A DNA stretch of 5,487 nt, taken from assembly GCA_003648845.1 (NCBI GenBank), contig QMQA01000103.1:1-5487 (forward strand), in the 5' to 3' direction. Positions 1 through 5,487 of this stretch are shown in pieces. Numbering within the stretch: the stretch's first letter is position 1; every line of letters starts with the position of its first letter. The position numbers were made by a program, and so were the translations under genes. The DNA is from Candidatus Aerophobota bacterium (lineage in GTDB: Bacteria > Aerophobota > Aerophobia > Aerophobales > B3-G15). The notes under the pieces are model-generated. The model was not told the DNA's origin and searched no databases. It saw only the letters and a list, made by a program, of their open reading frames with translations.

Positions 1-1511
1 GTATTGTATTCAGTGCTGATTTTCTCTCCTTTTATATTTTTTGGGAGATAATGAGCTGGAGCACATATCTTCTAATAAGTTATAAAGGAGGAAAGGCAGT
101 AGATGCTGGATTAAAATACATTGTTATGTCAGTCGTTGGCTCAATAGCTATGCTATTTGCTATCGTTACTCTATATGCATTTTATGGAACATTAAAATTC
201 TCCAGTTTGGTTTCCCTGCTTCAATCTGCCTCACCTGGGTATATCCTTTTCCTTTTAATCATGTTTGTAATTGGATTTGGTATTAAGAATGCAATCTGGC
301 CACTTCATACCTGGCTTCCTGATGCCCATTCTGAAGCAGTATCTCCTTTTTCAGCGGTCCTTTCAGGAATATTAGTGAGAATGGGAGTGTATGGATTTGT
401 CTTAGTTATGTATGGTATAGCAGGATTAAATCTTCTTCATAAGTTAGGGTATGGAATTTTAAATTTTAACTATATCTTTTGCTGGATTGGAGCCATTTCC
501 ATAATTATTGGGACTTTCATTGCTCTCCTCCAAGACGATGACAAGAGGCTTTTAGCCTGGCATGCTATCGGGCAGGGAGGATATATGATTTTAGGTATTA
601 GCTTTGGTACAACTCTGGGGATTGCGGGTGGAATATTCCATACTTTAAATCATTGCATTTATATTGCATTGCTTTTCCTCGTTACCGGAGCGGTGGAATA
701 CCGAACTGGTGGAGTGAGAGATTTAAATCAATTAGGTGGATTGATTAAAAAGATGCCAGTTACTTTTATTGGAGGCCTGGCTGGTATCTCTGGTCTGATT
801 GGCGTTCCCTTGACTAATGGTTTTGTTTCTAAATGGTTAATCTACAAAACCTTGGTTTTAGAAGCTCATCCATTTTTAGCCTTTATTGCACTTATAGGAA
901 CGTGGGGAACAATTTTATCAGTTTACAAATTCTTGCATAACATATTTTTAGGACAACTTCCAGAAAAATACAAAGATATAAAGGAAGCTCCTTGGACAAT
1001 GCAGCTTCCCATGATTCTTCTAACCGTAGCTATCGTTTTATTTGGCATTCTACCTGGGATTCCTTTAAAGGTAATCTCTGAAATTGAGAAATCTTTTGGC
1101 ATAGGGTCTCTTTCTATACATATATTCGGTATCCCTAAGGAGATTGGAGAACTGAATATGATCAATATCCTTGCTGCAGTAGTAGTAGCTACAGTATTTA
1201 TTTATTTTGTATTCTCATTGTCAACAAAATCAAAAAAAGTTGATCAATATGATAGCTATGCCGCTGGCTCATTTGTACCCAAAGATAGATACCAGTATAG
1301 TGTAAGATTCTACGATCAGCTTTATAGAATAATCGAGCCTTACCTTCACGATGTGGTGGATGATTTTTACTGCTGGTTGGTAGAAAAAAGCAAGTCCTTT
1401 TTTCAGATTATAAGACAAATTTATACAGGAAATGTAAATACCTATGCTTTGTATATTCTCCTTTTCTTAGCCTTTTTGATTTTTGTTAAGTTAGGGTGGG
1501 GGCTATGGTGA
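1..1511 (+). CDS. Mrp/NuoL-type proton/Na+ antiporter-like membrane subunit (MbxH/MbxH'-like), 5'-truncated
   Basis: This is an ion-translocating integral membrane subunit of a complex I/Mbx/Mbh-type complex (Proton_antipo_M family). The frame is open from position 3 with no stop, and the 16 codons before the ATG at 51 read as family sequence (FLSFYIFWEIMSWSTYLL), so that ATG is internal and the true start lies upstream. About 502 residues are visible, with roughly a dozen membrane segments. By hand alignment to NuoL/NuoM, the TM5 Glu (codon 45-47, FWEIM), the TM7 Lys (285-287, IKNAIWPLHTW) and the TM12 Lys (831-833, NGFVSKW) are kept. TM8 has Arg (378-380). The Lys matching E. coli NuoL K342 is Ile (663-665), although both flanking His remain (FHTLNHCIYI). 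After the antiporter core come a charged stretch, a probable amphipathic helix and a last membrane helix (YTGNVNTYALYILL), as in the long NuoL/HyfB/MbxH' type. Its end overlaps the next gene by 7 nt. Which of the two Mbx antiporter paralogues it is cannot be decided without the upstream genes. Confidence 0.9.
   Translation, partial: IVFSADFLSFYIFWEIMSWSTYLLISYKGGKAVDAGLKYIVMSVVGSIAMLFAIVTLYAFYGTLKFSSLVSLLQSASPGYILFLLIMFVIGFGIKNAIWPLHTWLPDAHSEAVSPFSAVLSGILVRMGVYGFVLVMYGIAGLNLLHKLGYGILNFNYIFCWIGAISIIIGTFIALLQDDDKRLLAWHAIGQGGYMILGISFGTTLGIAGGIFHTLNHCIYIALLFLVTGAVEYRTGGVRDLNQLGGLIKKMPVTFIGGLAGISGLIGVPLTNGFVSKWLIYKTLVLEAHPFLAFIALIGTWGTILSVYKFLHNIFLGQLPEKYKDIKEAPWTMQLPMILLTVAIVLFGILPGIPLKVISEIEKSFGIGSLSIHIFGIPKEIGELNMINILAAVVVATVFIYFVFSLSTKSKKVDQYDSYAAGSFVPKDRYQYSVRFYDQLYRIIEPYLHDVVDDFYCWLVEKSKSFFQIIRQIYTGNVNTYALYILLFLAFLIFVKLGWGLW
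1493..1502 (+). promoter_or_regulatory. probable ribosome binding site for the NuoH-type gene
   Basis: The tract AGGGTGGGGG lies inside the end of the antiporter gene, two bases before ATG 1505, and its GGTG core (1495-1498) is 6 nt from that ATG. It is an imperfect match to the consensus, but it favours ATG 1505 over the GTG at 1496, which lies within the tract itself. Confidence 0.45.
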
Positions 1512-2386
1512 TAAAAGCTGTATGGATAATTGTTCTTCCTATAGTGGCCTTTATAATTGGTATATTTTTCCTGGGCCTTCAAAGAAAAATAATTGCAAGA
1601 ATCCACAGGAGATACGGTCCGCCAATTTATCAACCTATCATTGATGTTATTAAGCTAATTAACCAGGAAAGCATCTCTCATGGAAAATTATTTGATATGG
1701 GTGTTATTTTATCCTTAGCTGGCTCAATTATTTTGGTTTTATTTATTCCCTTTGGAGAGATTGCTCCCCTCTCTGGATCTGGTGATTTCCTTGTTGTTCT
1801 TTATCTTATGCTTCTTGTTCCCCTTGGTATTGCTTTAAGTGGAGGTGAGGGGGCTAATCCAAATATTAGTATAGGTATATCCCGCAAAATGATGCTCTCT
1901 CTTGGATATGAGGTTCCTTTTCTATTTTCTATTCTGGCAGTTATGACTTATTATAAAACTACATCATTAGTTAAAGTGGTAGGATTTCAACAAAGTTCTT
2001 TATGGGGTATAATTCACCTCCCACTTCCTGCTATAGCCTATTTTATGATCCTGCCAGCAATGCTCGAGATGAGACCCTTTGATATTGTTAGTGCACCTCA
2101 GGAAATCGCCTCAGGGCCAGCAGTAGAATATGGAGGAAGATATTTAGCTTTAACAACTATCGAACACGCCTTTCATATATTTATTGTCATCGCGCTTTTT
2201 GTTGATCTTTTCCTGGGTGGAGGAAATCCCTTTACCTTTTTTGTCAAAATGCTTGTTGTATTTTTACTCGGTCTTTTTATCCATGCAGTTTTTCCACGTT
2301 TTAGGATTGATCAGGCAATAAAGTACTGCTGGAAATGGCCAACTATCCTGGCATTAGCAGGACTAATTATAGCAAGGATAATTTAA
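1505..2386 (+). CDS. mbxM: NuoH/MbxM/EchB-type membrane anchor subunit
   Basis: This NADH dehydrogenase subunit 1 (NuoH, MbhM/MbxM, EchB, HyfC) family protein is the membrane subunit that docks the peripheral redox arm and couples electron transfer to ion movement. It has 293 residues and about eight hydrophobic segments. Family marks are the loop after TM1 (RRYGPPIYQPIIDVIKL, residues 35-51, with E55 following), the central segment with E188, MRPFD 189-193, QE 199-200 and VEYGGRY 207-213, and the C-terminal PRFRIDQAIKYCWK. The SGPAVEYGGRYLAL wording is closer to Mbh/Ech/Mbx proteins than to NuoH of NADH:quinone oxidoreductases. I chose ATG 1505 over GTG 1496: it is preceded by a G-rich Shine-Dalgarno-like tract and starts directly before the first membrane helix, whereas the GTG adds only three residues. 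It overlaps the antiporter gene by 7 nt, so translation is probably coupled. The paralogue name rests on the operon context; nuoH or hyfC would be the generic label. Confidence 0.92.
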   Translation: MVIKAVWIIVLPIVAFIIGIFFLGLQRKIIARIHRRYGPPIYQPIIDVIKLINQESISHGKLFDMGVILSLAGSIILVLFIPFGEIAPLSGSGDFLVVLYLMLLVPLGIALSGGEGANPNISIGISRKMMLSLGYEVPFLFSILAVMTYYKTTSLVKVVGFQQSSLWGIIHLPLPAIAYFMILPAMLEMRPFDIVSAPQEIASGPAVEYGGRYLALTTIEHAFHIFIVIALFVDLFLGGGNPFTFFVKMLVVFLLGLFIHAVFPRFRIDQAIKYCWKWPTILALAGLIIARII

Positions 2387-2401
2387 TAAAAGGAAGTTTA
2401 A

Positions 2402-2977
2402 ATGGATAGGACAAACATAAAAAAGTGGCTAAAAACTCCTGATAAGATGGGTCAAAAATATTCCTTATGGGCAGTTTATTTTTGCACTGGATGTGGAATT
2501 ATAGAAATTCCACCGGTTATAACTTCCAGGTGGGATGCAGAAAGATTTGGAGTTATCCCTGTAGCCACCCCCAGACAGGCCAATTTATTCCTGATTACAG
2601 GGTACGTTTCGTTAAAGACCTTAAAGGCAATTATAAGAACTTATGAGCTAATGCCTGATCCAAAATATACTGTTGGCTTCGGTTCCTGTCCCATAAATGG
2701 TGGAATGTACTGGGACTCCTACAATACAATTAAGCACCTGGATAAATATATCCCTGTGGATGGCTGGATAGCTGGTTGTATGCCAAGACCTGAAGCAATA
2801 TTTATCGCCGTAACTCATCTCTGGACTATGATAGATAAAGAAATGGCAACTGGGTATAAAAGATACAAAGAAAATTATGAATACTATCGTCACAACCAGG
2901 AAAGACTATTTGGGAAACTTGAATGGCCACCCCTATATCCAATAAATGAGGAAAAAACAGAAGGTGAAGGGAATTAA
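2402..2977 (+). CDS. mbxJ: NuoB/MbxJ-type [4Fe-4S] small subunit
   Basis: This is the peripheral-arm subunit carrying the terminal (N2/proximal) [4Fe-4S] cluster next to the NuoD-type subunit (NuoB, MbhJ/MbxJ, EchC, HyfI family; related to the small subunit of NiFe hydrogenases). It has 191 residues. The four expected ligands are present: C28 and C31 in FCTGCGIIEIPP, C96 in GFGSCPINGG, and C126 in GCMPRPEA. The first pair is CxxC, as in hydrogenase and Mbx small subunits, not the adjacent CC of complex I NuoB. The following SRWDAERFGV and PRQANLFLITG segments also match the hydrogenase/Mbx side. A good Shine-Dalgarno AGGAAG (2391-2396) stands 5 nt before the ATG, after a 15-nt gap from the NuoH-type gene. 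The last ~15 residues are a charged tail and overlap in sequence with the possible but unlikely upstream start of the next gene. nuoB is the generic alternative name. Confidence 0.93.
   Translation: MDRTNIKKWLKTPDKMGQKYSLWAVYFCTGCGIIEIPPVITSRWDAERFGVIPVATPRQANLFLITGYVSLKTLKAIIRTYELMPDPKYTVGFGSCPINGGMYWDSYNTIKHLDKYIPVDGWIAGCMPRPEAIFIAVTHLWTMIDKEMATGYKRYKENYEYYRHNQERLFGKLEWPPLYPINEEKTEGEGN
2963..2971 (+). promoter_or_regulatory. ribosome binding site setting the start of the NuoC-type gene
   Basis: GGTGAAGGG sits 7 nt before ATG 2979, within the last codons of the NuoB-type gene. It offers both a GGTGA and a GAAGGG match to the Shine-Dalgarno consensus. No comparable motif was seen before the alternative ATG at 2946, so this site decides the start. 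Confidence 0.6.
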
Positions 2978-2978
2978 G

Positions 2979-3470
2979 ATGGAGAAATTAAAAGATGAGA
3001 TAGCATCAATTTTTAAGGAAATTAAGGTAAATATTGCTCAAGATACCAAGTTAATTATAAGTGCTAAGAAAGAGCAGGTTTTAAACCTTTTAAGATTCCT
3101 TAAAGATAAAGGATACAATCATTTAGCGCTTATCTCCTGTGTGGATTGGATCGAGGAGAAAGAGTTTGAGCTGGTTTACATCCTTGGATCCTATTTGGAA
3201 AAAGGTGGAAAAGGACACATCATTTTGAAAACGAGGATTCATAGAAAAAAGCCAAAATTCAAAACAATAATCCCAATTTTTGAAAATGCTGAACCTTATG
3301 AGCGAGAGATTCACGAGCTTTTTGGAGTAGACTTTGAAGGCCATCCCAGGTTAACCCATCTTTTCTTAGAAAGGGATTATAAAATACCTCCTTTTCGAAA
3401 AGACTTTGATACTAGGGAATATGTTAAGGAAGTTTTTGAAAAAATTCCTTTCGTAGAAGATAAAAAATGA
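2979..3470 (+). CDS. mbxK: NuoC/MbxK-type 30-kDa subunit
   Basis: This peripheral-arm subunit of the complex I 30-kDa family (NuoC, MbhK/MbxK, EchD, HyfG N-part) has no cofactor of its own and braces the NuoB and NuoD subunits. The protein is 163 residues from ATG 2979. The diagnostic signature EREIHELFGVDFEGHP is at residues 108-123 and is followed by RLTHLFLERDYKIPPFRKDF, typical of the family's C-terminal half. The N-terminal half shows the usual alpha/beta fold pattern, including the GYNHLALISCVDWIE segment. I prefer ATG 2979 to an in-frame ATG at 2946: a strong ribosome binding site stands 7 nt before it, the extra 11 residues would be a basic tail without family likeness, and the later start leaves a 1-nt gap instead of a 32-nt overlap with the NuoB-type gene. 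The 3' end overlaps the next start as ATGA. It is a separate gene here, not fused to NuoD as in some bacteria. Confidence 0.92.
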   Translation: MEKLKDEIASIFKEIKVNIAQDTKLIISAKKEQVLNLLRFLKDKGYNHLALISCVDWIEEKEFELVYILGSYLEKGGKGHIILKTRIHRKKPKFKTIIPIFENAEPYEREIHELFGVDFEGHPRLTHLFLERDYKIPPFRKDFDTREYVKEVFEKIPFVEDKK

Positions 3471-4573
3471 AAACAGAAAGAGAACTTGAACTTTACTTTG
3501 GTCCTCAGCATATTGGAATGGTGGGAAATTTCAGCATCACTTTAAAAGTAGAAGGAGATAGAATTATAGAGGCATCCGCAAACCCAGGATATTTGCATAG
3601 GGGTTTTGAAAAATTGATGGAATATCGAACCTGGATACAGAATTTCCCTATGGTTTGCAGAATAAATGTAATAGAGCCTGATTCTATGGAGATGGTTTAT
3701 GCGATGGCAGTTGAGAAATTGGCAAAGATAGAAGTTCCAGAAAGAGCAAACTACATAAGGACTATTGTTCTGGAGCTTGCTCGACTAACTTCCCACTTAT
3801 TTGGCTGTTGGGCTTATGCCAATATGCTTGGTTTTGATACAGTTGCTCAGTGGGCAATGTATCATAGAGACCTCCTTTTAGATCTTTTTGAGGAACTTAC
3901 AGGGGCGAGAGTCTATCATATATATATCTGGCCCGGAGGAGTAAGACGTGATATACCTAAGGGATTTAAAGATAGGGTTCTAAATACATTGCATACCATA
4001 GGAAGCTGTATTCCGGATTATGACAATACTTTTTTTAACAATCGTCTATTTTACAAGAGAGCAAAAAACATAGGAAAGATAAGCAAGGATGAGGCGAAAA
4101 AGTTGGGAGCAACGGGTCAGATTTTAAGAGCAGCAGGGATAAAGTACGATATTAGAAAAGTTGAACCTTACGCTGTATATGACAAGGTAAATTTTGAAAT
4201 TCCTACAAGGGAAGATGGCGATGCCTATTCAAGAGTCTGGGTAATAAGGGATGAAATGATTCAAAGTGTCCACATTATAATGCAGTGTTTTGAGAAAATG
4301 CCCCAAGGAGAAGTTTATAACAGAGTCCCCAATCCATTTAAATGGAAAATACCCAAAGGGGAAACTTATGTAAGAGTTGAGTCTTCCCGGGGCGAGTTAG
4401 GTCTTTACTTGGTAAGTAATGGGGAAGATAAACCTTATAGGGTTCATTTCAGAACCCCTTCTTATCCTCATGGACTGATTATTTTAGAAAAATTATTAAA
4501 AAATGCCAGTATTGCTGATGTGGGAAATATTATGATAAGTTTATATGTAGTTGCTCCGGAGATAGACAGATGA
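3467..4573 (+). CDS. mbxL: NuoD/MbxL-type large subunit lacking NiFe and quinone ligands
   Basis: This 368-residue protein is homologous to complex I 49-kDa (NuoD) and group 4 NiFe-hydrogenase large subunits, in the Mbx (Mbs) branch. Seen directly: GPQH 12-15, NPGYLHRGFEKLMEYR 39-54, ELARLTSHLFG 103-113, RVYHIYIWPGGVRRDIP 148-164 and the end VVAPEIDR. By hand alignment, the hydrogenase CxxC pairs are replaced by N67/E70 and V362/E365, so no NiFe centre can be bound. The complex I quinone-binding His (second His of GPQHPxxH) is V19, and the Tyr of the DRxDY motif is V68. One Cys, C64, lies beside the former active site. The protein should therefore share in the site next to the NuoB cluster but not act as a hydrogenase or a normal quinone reductase. 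Mbx relatives are linked to sulfane sulfur reduction or ferredoxin:NAD(P) oxidoreduction. The start overlaps the previous stop (ATGA), suggesting translational coupling; no clear Shine-Dalgarno was seen. General annotation pipelines may call it nuoD. Confidence 0.93.
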   Translation: MKTERELELYFGPQHIGMVGNFSITLKVEGDRIIEASANPGYLHRGFEKLMEYRTWIQNFPMVCRINVIEPDSMEMVYAMAVEKLAKIEVPERANYIRTIVLELARLTSHLFGCWAYANMLGFDTVAQWAMYHRDLLLDLFEELTGARVYHIYIWPGGVRRDIPKGFKDRVLNTLHTIGSCIPDYDNTFFNNRLFYKRAKNIGKISKDEAKKLGATGQILRAAGIKYDIRKVEPYAVYDKVNFEIPTREDGDAYSRVWVIRDEMIQSVHIIMQCFEKMPQGEVYNRVPNPFKWKIPKGETYVRVESSRGELGLYLVSNGEDKPYRVHFRTPSYPHGLIILEKLLKNASIADVGNIMISLYVVAPEIDR

Positions 4574-5487
4574 GAAACAAGTTACAAGTTAAAAAAGGGA
4601 GTTTTTTAAGACCGTTTAAAGCAATTAGATATCTTTTTGAGAAGCCAGGGACCTTAAGATATCCCTTCGAGCAGAAAGAACCTTCACCAAGATACAGAGG
4701 TTTTCACCTCAATGATTGGGATAAATGCACAGGATGTGGAAACTGTGCTGACATTTGCCCTAACGAGGCGATAACTATGGTGGAGATTACCGAAATTAAA
4801 CCAAAACCAGGGGAGAAAAACGAGCGTCCCAAGATTGACTATGGAAGATGCTGTTTTTGCGGTCTCTGTGTAGATATCTGCCCCCCTGGCTCTCTGAGAC
4901 TCTCCCGAGATTATTTCCATATACACTTTGACAAAAAAACTTTCACTTTACTGGCAAAGGACGAAAAGACAGATAAAGAGCATTTCCTATCTGCTGAGAA
5001 ATATTCTATATTTCAAGCAAGCCTTATGCATCGAAAGGAAAATAACGAGGGATTTGTATCAGATCTAAAATATTCATTGTTCGAACCAGAGCGCGTACCT
5101 ATGCCTCAAGTTCCCCCTGAGAAAAGGAAATTATCATTTATAGAACAGGTTCTTGGTTATTCACAACAGGAGGCAAAAAAAGAAGCTTCAAGATGTCTTG
5201 AATGTAAACTGTGTGAAGATGCTTGTCCAGCTCATCTCAAGATCTCTGATTATATCAGAGCGATTTACGAGGATAAGCCTGATGAATCTTTAAGAAAAAT
5301 ATTTGAGGATAATCCTCTTCCTGCAATATGCGGAAGGATATGCATGGCGCATTGTGAGGAGGTTTGTTCTCTTGGCAAAAGAGGGAAGCCAGTGGCTGTG
5401 CGTTGGTTAAAGAGATATGCCTCAGATATGATTAAAGATTATAAGAAGGCACTTGAACTTAAACCAATTAAACCCACAGGTAAGAAA
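4570..5487 (+). CDS. NuoI/MbxN-type ferredoxin fused to GltD/NfnB-type FeS-flavoprotein, 3'-truncated
   Basis: The frame is open for 306 codons from ATG 4570 to the window edge with no stop. Residues 1-110 are a NuoI/MbhN/HyfH-like electron-transfer domain: a basic N-terminus and the ATIxxP-like lead (FEKPGTLRYPFEQ), then two CxxCxxCxxxCP sets (C53, C56, C59, C63 and C94, C97, C100, C104). A linker of about 70 residues follows. From about residue 180 the sequence is that of the N-terminal domain of GltD, NfnB and dihydropyrimidine dehydrogenase: FIEQVLGYSQQEAKKEASRC, then C209/C212/C215/C219P and C254/C258/C262/C266. By analogy these bind two interleaved [4Fe-4S] clusters. The window stops at KPTGKK, where the FAD-binding Rossmann domain normally begins, so a flavin and NAD(P)H module is expected downstream. 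E. coli AegA and UacF are comparable ferredoxin-GltD fusions, but with a different ferredoxin domain. ATG 4570 overlaps the previous stop (ATGA) and has GGAG (4558-4561) 8 nt upstream. K281 stands where relatives have a Glu/Gln cluster ligand. The NAD(P) function is inferred. Confidence 0.9.
   Translation, partial: MRNKLQVKKGSFLRPFKAIRYLFEKPGTLRYPFEQKEPSPRYRGFHLNDWDKCTGCGNCADICPNEAITMVEITEIKPKPGEKNERPKIDYGRCCFCGLCVDICPPGSLRLSRDYFHIHFDKKTFTLLAKDEKTDKEHFLSAEKYSIFQASLMHRKENNEGFVSDLKYSLFEPERVPMPQVPPEKRKLSFIEQVLGYSQQEAKKEASRCLECKLCEDACPAHLKISDYIRAIYEDKPDESLRKIFEDNPLPAICGRICMAHCEEVCSLGKRGKPVAVRWLKRYASDMIKDYKKALELKPIKPTGKK

Noticed and set aside
923..1165. 80-codon open frame on the minus strand
   Set aside because: It lies antisense within the antiporter gene, whose family motifs are clear; the product has no recognisable features and no ribosome binding site was seen.
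51..1511. Complete antiporter gene starting at ATG 51
   Set aside because: Codons 3-50 are in frame and encode conserved family sequence including the TM5 Glu, so the gene begins before the window.
1442..1633. 63-codon minus-strand open frame across the antiporter/NuoH junction
   Set aside because: It is antisense to two well-supported overlapping genes, and its product shows no family likeness.
2648..2893. 81-codon minus-strand open frame
   Set aside because: It is antisense to the NuoB-type gene, covering its conserved cysteine regions; a chance frame.
3123..3344. 73-codon minus-strand open frame
   Set aside because: It is antisense to the NuoC-type gene, including its signature motif; a chance frame.
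3467..4573. NiFe-hydrogenase (Mbh/Ech) large subunit
   Set aside because: Gene order and fold suggested a group 4 hydrogenase, but neither the N-terminal nor the C-terminal CxxC pair is present.
4684..4926. 80-codon minus-strand open frame
   Set aside because: It is antisense to the ferredoxin domain, whose eight cysteines on the plus strand explain the sequence.
4570..5487. A glutamate synthase small subunit (GltD)
   Set aside because: The GltD-like part is joined to a NuoI-like domain and sits in a respiratory complex operon with no GltB; the GltD domain is shared by many NAD(P)H-linked oxidoreductases.

Overview
The window is one uninterrupted stretch of co-directional (+ strand) coding DNA. 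It is the downstream part of an operon for a membrane-bound, ion-pumping respiratory complex of the Mbh/Mbx/complex I superfamily. In order it holds a Mrp/NuoL-type antiporter subunit (5' end cut off), a NuoH-type membrane anchor, a NuoB-type [4Fe-4S] subunit, a NuoC-type subunit, a NuoD-type large subunit, and a protein that joins a NuoI-type 2x[4Fe-4S] ferredoxin to the start of a GltD/NfnB-type flavoprotein (3' end cut off). The order antiporter-M-J-K-L-N is, as I recall it, that of the archaeal mbx (mbs) operon of Pyrococcus and of the related Thermotoga locus.

The large subunit is the key to the complex type. By hand alignment it lacks all four cysteines that hold the NiFe centre in group 4 hydrogenases (the positions are N67, E70, V362 and E365). 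It also lacks the His and Tyr that bind the quinone head group in complex I (V19 and V68). It is therefore neither a hydrogenase nor an ordinary quinone reductase, and the Mbx class is the best fit. The NuoB-type subunit keeps four cysteines in the hydrogenase/Mbx CxxC layout rather than the tandem CC of complex I.

My reading of how the parts work together is as follows. Low-potential electrons (probably from ferredoxin) enter or leave through the NuoI-like clusters of the last protein, pass through NuoB to the NuoD/NuoB interface, and the redox energy drives Na+ or H+ movement through NuoH and the antiporter-like subunits. The GltD/NfnB-like extension carries two more FeS clusters and ends, at the window edge, just where an FAD/NAD(P)H Rossmann domain should begin. 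The complex may thus exchange electrons with NAD(P)H, as an ion-pumping ferredoxin:NAD(P) oxidoreductase, instead of or besides reducing sulfane sulfur. This functional proposal is inference.

The organism cannot be named. AT-rich codon use, tight gene packing (stop/start overlaps, a 1-nt gap, a 15-nt gap) and recognisable Shine-Dalgarno sequences fit an anaerobic, perhaps thermophilic bacterium such as Thermotogota, Atribacterota or a related candidate phylum; an archaeon is not excluded. I saw no promoter, terminator, RNA gene, repeat, mobile element or CRISPR array, and no gap longer than 15 nt.
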